From the NCBI GenBank assembly GCA_038750655.1, contig JBCDGZ010000094.1:1-32026 (forward strand): a DNA stretch of 32,026 nt, written 5' to 3'. The stretch's first letter is position 1, and each line of letters opens with the position of its first letter. This DNA comes from JBCDGZ01 sp038750655. Its GTDB lineage: Bacteria > Bacteroidota > Bacteroidia > Chitinophagales > Saprospiraceae. The notes beneath the pieces are model-generated. The model saw nothing but the letters and a program-made list of their open reading frames with translations, did not search any database and was not told the origin of the DNA. This document shows positions 8,327 through 14,897 of this stretch, piece after piece. A program made the position numbers and the translations under genes.

Positions 8327-8851
8327 CTAACTTCTTATCTGAGCCAATATTTCATGTATGGCTTCGACATGCCAGATTTCCGTAATTTTTCCGTTGTTCA
8401 GTTGGAATATATCAACACCTTTCATCTTGACAGGCTTGTTCGTTGGTGAAAATCCCGCAAAATCTCCAATATGTGTAGCCGTATGTAGCCAGTAAACCAA
8501 CACTTTATCATCTTTCAAATAATGTGTTTGAAGTGGAATATGTTTTACCTCTGAAAATCCTGAGTGAATATACAAAGTAGCATCCACCATATTTTGATAA
8601 TCAGATTTATCATCTTTTTCTTCTCGCTCATGGTCAATTAAATCTTTGGACATGATTTTTTGAAAGGCATCTACGTCAGCAGCATCCCAAATTCGATAAA
8701 ACTCTTCGATGATTTGCTCTTTCTCAACTGTTTTATAATCAACTTCTTGAGTTTCTTGTGACACAGAGTTACAAGATAGTACAGAAAGCATTAGAAAAAC
8801 AGATGCTACCATTGTTTTTGGGTAATATATCATTTTATTTATAGACGTCAT
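8327..8851 (-). CDS. SnoaL-like / NTF2-fold lipoprotein
   Basis: 174 residues; a signal segment ends in a lipobox (MLSVLSC). The true start may be the internal Met at residue 7 or 14. The mature part has the SnoaL/ester-cyclase pattern: an N-terminal helix EEFYRIWDAADVDAFQKIMSKDLIDHE, then beta strands KVLVYWLHTATHIG and MKGVDIFQLNNGKITEIWHVEAIHE. Such proteins are small alpha+beta barrels with a ligand or substrate cavity; function cannot be assigned. It is the last gene of the minus-strand DoxX/NmrA/NmrA operon, 14 nt after the preceding gene. Confidence 0.8.
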   Translation of the reverse strand: MTSINKMIYYPKTMVASVFLMLSVLSCNSVSQETQEVDYKTVEKEQIIEEFYRIWDAADVDAFQKIMSKDLIDHEREEKDDKSDYQNMVDATLYIHSGFSEVKHIPLQTHYLKDDKVLVYWLHTATHIGDFAGFSPTNKPVKMKGVDIFQLNNGKITEIWHVEAIHEILAQIRS

Positions 8852-8865
8852 TATTGATATGTTAT

Positions 8866-9762
8866 TTATGAAAATAATACAGCGTACTGTTTAACCCATT
8901 CCGCTATTGGAGTAGTATTTACACCTAAATCTACTTGCATAGCTTGAGTATCGGCATGCCAAAAATTCCTTGTAGATGGATCGTCGTGATAGCCTTGATA
9001 TTCTTTAGCAATACTATGCCCTGCTCCTTCACCAAAAGTACTATTCAATATTTCCCCAAACTCCTGAGTAGGCAATTCCTCAAAAACAATAGCTCTACCT
9101 AAACCTTCACTAAAAGCAGCAGCCAATTGTGGGCCATTCAATCGCTCAGTACTTGCAATAGAATAGGTATTACCACTTAATGCAGGTTTTTCCAATGCAG
9201 CAACCGTTATATGACCTAAATCTTGCATCGGCAGCCAATTGATTGCCATATCAGTAGGCGTAGGATATTTGAGTTTGTTCTCTTTTCCAACAAATGGAGC
9301 AGTATAAGGGCCCAATAGGTTTTCAGCATAAATCGTAGGCACGAGCTTGATATATTTTAACCCACTTTTTTCTAGCATCTCAGTTGTGGCAGCTTGGTGG
9401 TCGAGCAGGGGATTTCCTGAGTTTTCACCTTTGGACTGCCCACTAGTATTCCAAACAATGAAGGGGGCTTGAGCTTGTTGAGCTGCCTTTATTGCATTAT
9501 TTGCGGTCACTTCGGGGGAGACATCTGTGAATAAGGGGGTCATCAAAGAGATGGCATCCATGTCCTCACTGGCAGCAACCAAGCTCTCCAAATTATTGGT
9601 ATTGCCGATTTTTATTTTTGCACCTGCTTCCACAAGCTCTTTTGCCTTGTTACCATCTCTTGTTAAAATATAGGCTTCATGTCCTTTTTCTAATAAAGCC
9701 CTGACTACAGCACTTCCTTGAGCACCTGTACCTCCATAAACTAATACTTTCATTTTTTTCAT
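8866..9762 (-). CDS. NmrA-like NAD(P)-binding (atypical SDR) protein
   Basis: 298 residues. Rossmann glycine motif YGGTGAQGSAVVRALLEKGHEAYILTR (G10-G-T-G-A-Q-G16) and C-terminal NmrA pattern INWLPMQDLGHITVAALEKPALSGNTYSIAS. The Met at residue 4 could be the real start. It resembles the 7311 and 9766 proteins and is their paralogue by overall layout. It begins 3 nt after the preceding NmrA-like stop codon, so it is in the same operon. Possible roles are quinone or NAD(P)H-linked redox sensing or reduction. Confidence 0.85.
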   Translation of the reverse strand: MKKMKVLVYGGTGAQGSAVVRALLEKGHEAYILTRDGNKAKELVEAGAKIKIGNTNNLESLVAASEDMDAISLMTPLFTDVSPEVTANNAIKAAQQAQAPFIVWNTSGQSKGENSGNPLLDHQAATTEMLEKSGLKYIKLVPTIYAENLLGPYTAPFVGKENKLKYPTPTDMAINWLPMQDLGHITVAALEKPALSGNTYSIASTERLNGPQLAAAFSEGLGRAIVFEELPTQEFGEILNSTFGEGAGHSIAKEYQGYHDDPSTRNFWHADTQAMQVDLGVNTTPIAEWVKQYAVLFS

Positions 9763-9765
9763 TTT

Positions 9766-10641
9766 TTAAAATTGTTGTTTGTTGTGTTGCACCCAATTTT
9801 CAATGGATATTGGGTAGAATTCCAATTTTTCAAAGGCATTTAATGCGGAAAAATTTGGAAAATTGGCAGTTCTGATTGTACGAGTATCCTCTTTGCCCAT
9901 TCCCATGATTTCTTCACCTTTCCCCTCGCCCATGACTTGATTTAGTCTATTTATGTATTCTGTCATTTCTACTTGGTGATACTGAATAGTTCGCCCCAGG
10001 GCACGACTAAATTCATTGGCTAATTGCGTACCCGTAATTCCAGCTCCACTTACTGTTAATACTTGATTTCTCAAATCTTCTCTGGTTATGACGCTTACCA
10101 TAGCTCGACAAATATCGTGTGTGGACATCCATGGAATAGGAGCCATTGACGGGGCAACCATTTCAATGGTATCTCGATTTCTAATACCCTCGGCAGTTCC
10201 AGGAAGCAATAAATTTTCGAGATACATAGTTGGCTGAAATACGACATAAGGAATACCCGAAGCGACTAATCGTTCCATGTTTTCCATACGAGTATTCATT
10301 TTGTAGCGAGTAGAAGTTTCCTGTGGTACCGCACCATTAGCATTCCAAATAATTAATTTCACACCCGCATTCTGGGCAGCTTCTATCGCATATTTACCTG
10401 CATTATCGTCACTAAAAAAAGGCAAATTGAGCATCACAACATCCATACCCTCATTGGCTTTTTCCAGTTGATGTGCGTTGCTAATATCCGTTTCTGAAAT
10501 AGAGACCAATTCATTTTCGTTGATTTTAGCTGTTGACCGATTTCTAGTCATTGCGTAAGTCCTGTAGCCTACCTCTTGCAAAAGACTGAGCAAAGGACTG
10601 GCTTGTACTCCTGTGGCGGAGTACACCAAAACACTTTTCAT
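9766..10641 (-). CDS. NmrA-like protein with altered glycine motif
   Basis: 291 residues, with the NmrA layout (AVNLPFFSDD-like middle, PIPWMSTHDICRAMVSVITREDLRNQVLTVSGAG C-terminal domain, HWQ-free end). The dinucleotide-binding loop reads YSATGVQASPLL, so the third Gly of GxxGxxG is Ala14 (ATGVQA rather than GTGAQG). Weaker or altered cofactor binding is possible, which would suit a sensor role. It is followed after 3 nt by its paralogue and preceded by a possible small ORF and the DoxX gene. Confidence 0.8.
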   Translation of the reverse strand: MKSVLVYSATGVQASPLLSLLQEVGYRTYAMTRNRSTAKINENELVSISETDISNAHQLEKANEGMDVVMLNLPFFSDDNAGKYAIEAAQNAGVKLIIWNANGAVPQETSTRYKMNTRMENMERLVASGIPYVVFQPTMYLENLLLPGTAEGIRNRDTIEMVAPSMAPIPWMSTHDICRAMVSVITREDLRNQVLTVSGAGITGTQLANEFSRALGRTIQYHQVEMTEYINRLNQVMGEGKGEEIMGMGKEDTRTIRTANFPNFSALNAFEKLEFYPISIENWVQHNKQQF

Positions 10642-10672
10642 AATTTGGGATTTTAAATGCGGGGATTAAAAT

Positions 10673-10762
10673 TTATTGACTCCAATCAGGGTAGGCTTCT
10701 TCCAATTGTTTCAAAAACACTTCTTCCGATTGGGCACCAGAAAGTGTAGACTTTTTTTTCAT
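10673..10762 (-). CDS. Possible 29-residue peptide between doxX and nmrA-like genes
   Basis: A complete minus-strand frame, ATG at 10762 and TAA at 10673, encodes MKKKSTLSGAQSEEVFLKQ followed by LEEAYPDWSQ. It fills most of the 134-nt gap in the operon, 13 nt after the DoxX stop and 31 nt before the next start. It looks amphipathic-helical with a C-terminal PDWSQ. I do not recognise it. It may be a real small protein or the remnant of a longer gene. Confidence 0.4.
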   Translation of the reverse strand: MKKKSTLSGAQSEEVFLKQLEEAYPDWSQ

Positions 10763-10775
10763 TTTGGATGAAGTT

Positions 10776-11153
10776 TTAAGCATTTAAAGAAAGTTGTTCC
10801 ATTTTTCTCCAGGAGAAATAGGAAACCAATACCAAGATAAAAGCTATAATAGCACCTGCACTTATCGCAAAAGGGTCTCCCACTGCGAAGTGTGAATAGA
10901 CTGCACCTGCGAAATACCAAAACAATCCAACATAGGCTGAAAGCTTTAACCACTTTAAAGCGGGAACAAGAATAACTATAACCGCCATCAACTTGGCAAT
11001 GCCAAAAAATGGCAAAAAGGGAACGGGGAATCCTTGATGCTGAATACTTTCTCGCATCGCATCAATCATAAAAATGTCAGCAAAACTTCCAAGACCTATC
11101 ATTAGAGTAATCAGTCCGGTTGCTATCCAATAGATAATTTTAAATTTTTTCAT
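10776..11153 (-). CDS. DoxX-like four-helix membrane protein
   Basis: About 125 residues from the ATG at 11153 (an ATG at 11183 gives 10 more polar residues; the inner start puts a basic MKKFK directly before the first helix). Four hydrophobic helices: IIYWIATGLITLMIGLGSFAD, the LPFFGIAKLMAVIVILVPAL region, LSAYVGLFWYFAGAVYSHFA, and AGAIIAFILVLVSYF. FPVPFLPFFGIAKLMAVIVIL matches the DoxX-like family. These proteins are often found with redox or thiol-stress genes. It is the first gene of the minus-strand operon read from the palindrome-containing gap shared with hxlR (11283). Confidence 0.85.
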   Translation of the reverse strand: MKKFKIIYWIATGLITLMIGLGSFADIFMIDAMRESIQHQGFPVPFLPFFGIAKLMAVIVILVPALKWLKLSAYVGLFWYFAGAVYSHFAVGDPFAISAGAIIAFILVLVSYFSWRKMEQLSLNA

Positions 11154-11190
11154 TTTTTCATTTTTAGTGGAACCATGGTTCAAAGATATG

Positions 11191-11211
11191 TACCTTTACT
11201 AACCAAAGGTA
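11191..11211. promoter_or_regulatory. Inverted repeat overlapping the doxX -7 box
   Basis: TACCTTT (11191-11197) and AAAGGTA (11205-11211) with a 7-nt spacer. The right arm, read on the minus strand, is TACCTTTG at 11204-11211, a match to the Bacteroidota -7 element TAnnTTTG, so this repeat could be an operator covering that promoter. Confidence 0.45.
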
Positions 11212-11234
11212 GACAGTTACCCATAGGTAAGCAC
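11204..11234 (-). promoter_or_regulatory. Probable promoter of the doxX/nmrA operon
   Basis: Read on the minus strand: GTG (11232-11234, consensus TTG), 20-nt spacer, TACCTTTG (11204-11211). This fits the Bacteroidota primary-sigma consensus TTG-N19-20-TAnnTTTG with one mismatch in the -33 box. The spacer contains one of the two GGTAA palindromes, so a bound regulator would block this promoter. Confidence 0.5.
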
Positions 11235-11253
11235 TTACCTATAGGTAACTGTC
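11212..11253. promoter_or_regulatory. 42-bp near-perfect operator palindrome of the second HxlR
   Basis: GACAGTTACCCATAGGTAAG (11212-11231) and its reverse complement at 11234-11253 with one mismatch, 2-nt centre. It contains two copies of TTACC-4-GGTAA (TTACCCATAGGTAA 11217-11230 and TTACCTATAGGTAA 11235-11248), 18 bp apart. Located between divergent doxX and hxlR, it is the expected place for autorepression and operon control by HxlR. Confidence 0.7.
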
Positions 11254-11282
11254 AGTAGGTTCAGTAATTAAAAATTTAGATA

Positions 11283-11669
11283 ATGAAGGTTTCAAAGCTA
11301 AAGACCTTAAAAAAGGCTGAGGAACAAAAGGTCAATGCCTCAAAGCAGTGTACAAAAGAATTATTACCTGTTAAAGATGTCTTAGAATTGACTGCCGGTA
11401 AGTGGCGGTTACATATTATTATGGTACTAACCTGTGTCGGAGAGCTCAGATTCAAAGAGCTAGAAAGACACTTGCCTGGTATTTCAGGGAAGGTACTATC
11501 TAAAGACCTCAAAGACTTAGAAATGAATAAGCTAATAAAACGAGAAGTATACGATACTTATCCGATTACCGTTAAGTACTCGCTCACAGACCACGGGAAA
11601 ACCTTAGAACCAGTCGTAAAGGCGTTGAGGGAATGGGGCTTAAATCATCGAAGAGAAGTTATGCAATGA
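11283..11669 (+). CDS. HxlR-family transcriptional regulator
   Basis: 128 residues. Full HxlR fold: ASKQCTKELLPVKDVLELTAGKWRLHIIMVL, then LRFKELERHLPGISGKVLSKDLKDLE (recognition helix), then YSLTDHGKTLEPVVKALREWGLNHR. A Cys (KQCTKELLP) sits ahead of the first helix, where many members carry the electrophile- or redox-sensing Cys, and is absent from the paralogue at 6844. Divergent from the DoxX/NmrA/NmrA/SnoaL operon across the GGTAA palindromes, it is the likely regulator of that operon. Confidence 0.9.
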   Translation: MKVSKLKTLKKAEEQKVNASKQCTKELLPVKDVLELTAGKWRLHIIMVLTCVGELRFKELERHLPGISGKVLSKDLKDLEMNKLIKREVYDTYPITVKYSLTDHGKTLEPVVKALREWGLNHRREVMQ

Positions 11670-11687
11670 ACTCTCCTAAAACAAGAA

Positions 11688-11711
11688 AAGCCGAGTCCTA
11701 AAACTCAGCTT
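11688..11711 (-). terminator. Terminator of tRNA-Leu, possibly bidirectional
   Basis: AAGCCGAGT (11688-11696) pairs with ACTCAGCTT (11703-11711), one mismatch, loop CCTAAA. On the minus strand the stem is followed by TTTTCTTGTTTT, a good rho-independent tail after the tRNA. It may also end the plus-strand hxlR, which lies on the other side. Confidence 0.7.
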
Positions 11712-11728
11712 GACTTATTGATTGCTAG

Positions 11729-11812
11729 TACCGACGGTGGGAATCGAACCCACACTCTGTTGCCAGAACTGGATTTTGAATCCAGCGCGTCTACCAATTC
11801 CGCCACGTCGGC
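11729..11812 (-). tRNA. tRNA-Leu (anticodon CAA)
   Basis: Minus-strand GCCGACG...CGTCGGT acceptor stem with discriminator A; D-arm GCGGAATTGGTAGACGC; anticodon stem-loop CTGGATTCAAAATCCAG with anticodon CAA; a long variable arm as in class II tRNAs; T-arm GTGGGTTCGATTCCCAC. The 3' CCA is not encoded (CTA follows the discriminator). Length 84 nt. Confidence 0.95.
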
Positions 11813-11823
11813 TCGGTACATAT

Positions 11824-12060
11824 TTAATCCAGGGACTTTAAAAACTCTTTACCCACCCCAGATTTCAAATAGATTTCTTTTTTTCTTGCTTCCGGTCGAG
11901 TATTGAATTGCTCTGAATAAAGCAGCATAAATGGCCTGTAGGGCCTTGTCGTTTTACTCTTACCGGAATTATGCTGCGATAATCTTCTATTAAGATTATC
12001 GGTTAAGCCTACATAGATGTAATTGCGTTCTAAAGATTTTATAGCGTAAACGAGATACAT
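11824..12060 (-). CDS. GIY-YIG nuclease-domain protein
   Basis: 78 residues from ATG 12060. GIY-YIG core MYLVYAIKSLERNYIYVGLTDNLNRRLSQHN, with the second (YVG) strand and the conserved Arg (NRRL), then NSGKSKTTRPYRPFMLLYSEQF and ARKKEIYLKSG, as in the small UPF0213/endonuclease proteins common in Bacteroidota. A longer reading of the frame (from 12114) begins MAELVDLPAGRQA and is an artefact: its first residues are translated tRNA and palindrome. The gene lies between a tRNA-Leu copy and its partial duplicate, 11 nt from the tRNA's 5' end. Confidence 0.85.
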   Translation of the reverse strand: MYLVYAIKSLERNYIYVGLTDNLNRRLSQHNSGKSKTTRPYRPFMLLYSEQFNTRPEARKKEIYLKSGVGKEFLKSLD

Positions 12061-12077
12061 AATTTCTTTGAAGCGCG

Positions 12078-12097
12078 CCTGCCTGCCGGCAGGCAGG
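12078..12097. repeat. 20-bp perfect palindrome
   Basis: CCTGCCTGCCGGCAGGCAGG, fully self-complementary. It directly abuts, and shares one base with, the partial tRNA-Leu copy at 12097-12120, and lies 17 nt upstream of the GIY-YIG start codon. In many Bacteroidota genomes such elements translate to LPAGRQ in mispredicted proteins, which supports a mobile or dispersed repeat; its copy number cannot be seen here. Confidence 0.75.
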
Positions 12098-12120
12098 TCT
12101 ACCAATTCCGCCACGTCGGC
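12097..12120 (-). pseudogene. Partial tRNA-Leu duplicate (5' 24 nt)
   Basis: Identical over 24 bases to the first 24 nt of the tRNA-Leu gene (matching 11789-11812), ending exactly at the tRNA 5' end. After the D-arm it runs into the 20-bp palindrome instead of the anticodon arm, so it is not a functional tRNA. Confidence 0.8.
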
Positions 12121-12144
12121 AGCGTATCTGTGATGCGCCTCATC

Positions 12145-12669
12145 TCAGCGCGAGGCAAATTTATCCAAATTTTCTCGAATGCGCAATAGATAGCGCCTTT
12201 TTAGGTAATAATCTTTAATGGCTTGGAGGGGGGCGGCTTCAGCGGCCTCGTCGCGGTAGTGCTCCAGCTGAGGGCGGATGGCGGCGTAGAGAGCGTCTTC
12301 CATTTGCGTGAGGTCCCGCTGCAATTGCTGGAGGACTTCGGGGTTGGGGTCGAATTCCAGCTCCATGAGGCTTTCGTTGAAGTCCATCATGTCCATGAGG
12401 AAGGCCTGGGGGAGGGTGTTTTGGCCTTCTTCGGCGAGGACGCCCTTGAGCTGAAGGATGTATTGCATCCGCTTATCGGGGTGACGGAGGGTTTGGTAGG
12501 CCTGGTTGTTGAGGGTAGAGAGCTCTAGGATTTCGGCCTGCTTTTCTGGGGACTCCTGGATGAAGAAGTCCGGGTGGTATTTTTTACTGTTGGCGTAAAA
12601 AGTACGCTTCAGCTGGGCTTCGTCGGGGGTGAAGCTGATGGGGAGGTCGTAAAATTCGAAGTAGTTCAT
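12145..12669 (-). CDS. hscB: HscB-like J-domain co-chaperone
   Basis: 174 residues. N-terminal J-domain with the H32-P-D34 tripeptide (YHPDFF), preceded by NYFEFYDLPISF, a typical HscB opening, then helices for iron-sulfur scaffold binding (LNNQAYQTLRHPDKRMQYILQLKG, and a C-terminal DYYLKRRYLLRIRENL). The family pairs with an Hsp70 (HscA or DnaK) in iron-sulfur cluster transfer from IscU/SufU in the cytosol. It is only 5 nt downstream of rseP on the same strand. No HscA or IscU gene is visible here. Confidence 0.85.
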   Translation of the reverse strand: MNYFEFYDLPISFTPDEAQLKRTFYANSKKYHPDFFIQESPEKQAEILELSTLNNQAYQTLRHPDKRMQYILQLKGVLAEEGQNTLPQAFLMDMMDFNESLMELEFDPNPEVLQQLQRDLTQMEDALYAAIRPQLEHYRDEAAEAAPLQAIKDYYLKRRYLLRIRENLDKFASR

Positions 12670-12674
12670 AGTGA

Positions 12675-14003
12675 CTAGCGGAAGAAGTCTAAGACATTGG
12701 CGTAAACGACTAGGCTCAGTACGATGATGAAGCCGATGATGGTAGCATATTCCATGAATTTATCACTGGGCTTGCGGCCGGTGACCACCTCATAGAGCAA
12801 AAACATTACATGGCCGCCGTCCAGGGCCGGAATCGGCAGTAAGTTCATAAAGGCCAGAATCAGCGACAGGGCGCCCGTCATGCGCCAAAAGCGTTCCCAC
12901 TCCCAGGTCTTACCGAATTGCTTACCAATGGTGCCAAAGCCCCCCAGGCTTTCCTTCGCCTTAATTTTACCCCTAAAAATCTGCCCGAAAGCCTTGATCT
13001 GGTCCGTCAGGAACATCCAGCCCTTGTTCGTACCCGCCGGAAAGGCCGCCCCTAGGCTGTACTCCTCGCGATGCGTATCGAAGAAGTGGTCCGCAGCATA
13101 CAACCGAGCGCCAATCTTACCGTCCTCCGTCAGCGTCAAGTCGAACACCACCGTATCCTTCTCCTCTCGCAGCACACTGAGCTTCACAGGCTTCCCCTTA
13201 TTCGGCTTGGCCAGCTCAATGAAGTGATCAAAATAGGTGATCGGCTGGCCGTTGAGCGCAATGATTTTATCGTCTACCTTTAAACCCGCCCGCTCGGCGG
13301 GCTCATCTTTGATCAATTTCGCTACGACAAAGGGCATCCGAGGGCCGAAAAGACTCAGGTCCTTGTTCTTCGAACTGGAAAGTATGCCGATAAACTTAGG
13401 ATCAATAGGAATGGTCTTCTGCTGACCGTCGCGAAGCAGGCTGATTCTATCTGCATTATTAATCACAATTTCCCGCACCGCCATCCGCTCACTGAACTTA
13501 TCAAAGGGAGCATCACCCACTGCTAAAATCTTGTCTCCGGACTGCAAGCCCATGTCCATCCCCAAAGAGTCAGCGTGAATGCCGTACTTGATGTTTTCTG
13601 TCGGAAAATATTCTTCCCCCCATACAAACAGGACCATCGAAAATATCAAAAAGCCCAGAATGAAGTTCACCGTGACCCCACCCAGCATAATGATCAGACG
13701 CTGCCAGGCCGTCTTCGAGCGAAATTCCCAAGGCTGCGGAGGCTGCTTCATCTGCTCGGTATCCATGCTCTCATCGATCATTCCCGAAATCTTGACGTAG
13801 CCGCCAAGTGGCAGCCAGCCAATTCCGTACTCGGTCTCTCCTTTCTTATACTTGAAAAGTGAAAACCAAGGATCAAAGAATAGATAAAATTTCTCTACTC
13901 GGGTGCCGAATAGACGAGCGGGAAGAAAATGCCCTCCTTCGTGAAGGATAATTAATATAGATAAGCTCAGAATGAGCTGCCCAATCATAACCACGTAATC
14001 CAT
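12675..14003 (-). CDS. rseP: RseP-type site-2 zinc metalloprotease
   Basis: 442 residues, a membrane-embedded intramembrane protease that cuts regulatory membrane proteins such as anti-sigma factors. Zinc motif H21-E-G-G-H25 in the first transmembrane segment; second site motif LPIPALDGG at 389-397 with Asp395; two PDZ-like domains in the loop (about 140-205 and 225-295), the second containing AGLKVDDKIIALNGQPI. A further C-terminal helix (YATIIGFIIVLSLVVYANVL) follows. It is probably transcribed from the promoter at 14113-14143 and continues into hscB after 5 nt. Confidence 0.95.
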   Translation of the reverse strand: MDYVVMIGQLILSLSILIILHEGGHFLPARLFGTRVEKFYLFFDPWFSLFKYKKGETEYGIGWLPLGGYVKISGMIDESMDTEQMKQPPQPWEFRSKTAWQRLIIMLGGVTVNFILGFLIFSMVLFVWGEEYFPTENIKYGIHADSLGMDMGLQSGDKILAVGDAPFDKFSERMAVREIVINNADRISLLRDGQQKTIPIDPKFIGILSSSKNKDLSLFGPRMPFVVAKLIKDEPAERAGLKVDDKIIALNGQPITYFDHFIELAKPNKGKPVKLSVLREEKDTVVFDLTLTEDGKIGARLYAADHFFDTHREEYSLGAAFPAGTNKGWMFLTDQIKAFGQIFRGKIKAKESLGGFGTIGKQFGKTWEWERFWRMTGALSLILAFMNLLPIPALDGGHVMFLLYEVVTGRKPSDKFMEYATIIGFIIVLSLVVYANVLDFFR

Positions 14004-14112
14004 TGCTTAGTCTAGGATTTTATTGGAGAGGCTTACCCCTCTAGTTTGGAATACCTTACTTGTAAACAAACTCATAACGGCTAATCTTGCCTAGATGTTT
14101 GTAAATCGTCTG

Positions 14113-14143
14113 CAAAAGTAGCATTTACAATCGTATTTTTCAA
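14113..14143 (-). promoter_or_regulatory. Bacteroidota-type promoter of rseP-hscB
   Basis: On the minus strand: TTG (14141-14143), 20-nt spacer, TACTTTTG (14113-14120), an exact match to the TTG-N19-20-TAnnTTTG consensus. It is about 110 nt upstream of the rseP start codon. Confidence 0.7.
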
Positions 14144-14187
14144 TTGCCCCCTGTTAGGGATGAAAGAAATGATTAATTTTGCCAGTT

Positions 14188-14892
14188 ATGCAACGCTTTT
14201 ATACTGCTCGTATCGAAAATGGCTTCGCTTACTTCGAAGAGGAAGAGGCGCGTCATATTGTGCAAGTGCTGCGGCGCAAGATAGGGGAGGTGCTGCATTT
14301 TGTGGACGGTAAAGGGGGCTTGTATGAAGGACAGATTGAGGAAACGGGGAAGAAATTATGCGTCCTAAGCATCCAAAAAGCAGCACAGCCGTATACCGAA
14401 GTGGCCCGGCGGCATATTGCCATTGCGCCGACCAAGAATATTGGACGTTTTGAATGGTTTTTGGAAAAGGCTACGGAAATTGGCGTAGATGAAATTACGC
14501 CGCTACTGTGCCAACGATCGGAGCGACAGCGCCTACGGCCCGAACGCCTCAACAAAATCCTCATCGCGGCGATGAAGCAGTCCCTACGGACCTATCTGCC
14601 AAAGCTGCATCCCCTGACGCCCTTTGCCGAACTGCTGAAGCAAAGCCAACACTATGAGCAATGCTTCATCGCCCACTGCGGCGACGGCCCCATCGGGCCG
14701 CTGCGGCAAAAATATCAGCCCGGAAAAAGCGTTCTAGTTCTGATTGGCCCGGAGGGTGACTTTAGCCCGGAGGAAGTACAGCTAGCCCTGGATCAGGGCT
14801 TGGAGCCAGTCGGGCTGGGCGACTTTCGCCTCCGTACAGAAACGGCAGGAATTACCGCCTGCCACACCATCAATTTGCTCTTAAACCAATAA
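14188..14892 (+). CDS. rsmE: 16S rRNA (uracil-1498-N3)-methyltransferase
   Basis: 234 residues from the ATG at 14188 (MQRFYTARI, the usual RsmE opening; the in-frame TTG three codons upstream is unlikely). N-terminal PUA-like domain with EARHIVQVLRRKIGE, then a knotted SPOUT methyltransferase domain with the SAM-binding region LIGPEGDFSPEEV and LGDFRLRTETAGI. Acts on 16S rRNA in the 30S subunit. A TAATTTTG box (14174-14181) directly upstream could give a nearly leaderless transcript. A short 5-nt gap joins it to DUF4159. Confidence 0.95.
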   Translation: MQRFYTARIENGFAYFEEEEARHIVQVLRRKIGEVLHFVDGKGGLYEGQIEETGKKLCVLSIQKAAQPYTEVARRHIAIAPTKNIGRFEWFLEKATEIGVDEITPLLCQRSERQRLRPERLNKILIAAMKQSLRTYLPKLHPLTPFAELLKQSQHYEQCFIAHCGDGPIGPLRQKYQPGKSVLVLIGPEGDFSPEEVQLALDQGLEPVGLGDFRLRTETAGITACHTINLLLNQ

Positions 14893-14897
14893 ATACA

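Noticed and set aside
12060..12114. Longer N-terminus of the GIY-YIG gene starting MAELVDLPAGRQA
   Set aside because: Those residues are translated from the tRNA-Leu fragment and the palindrome; the family begins at MYLVYAIK.
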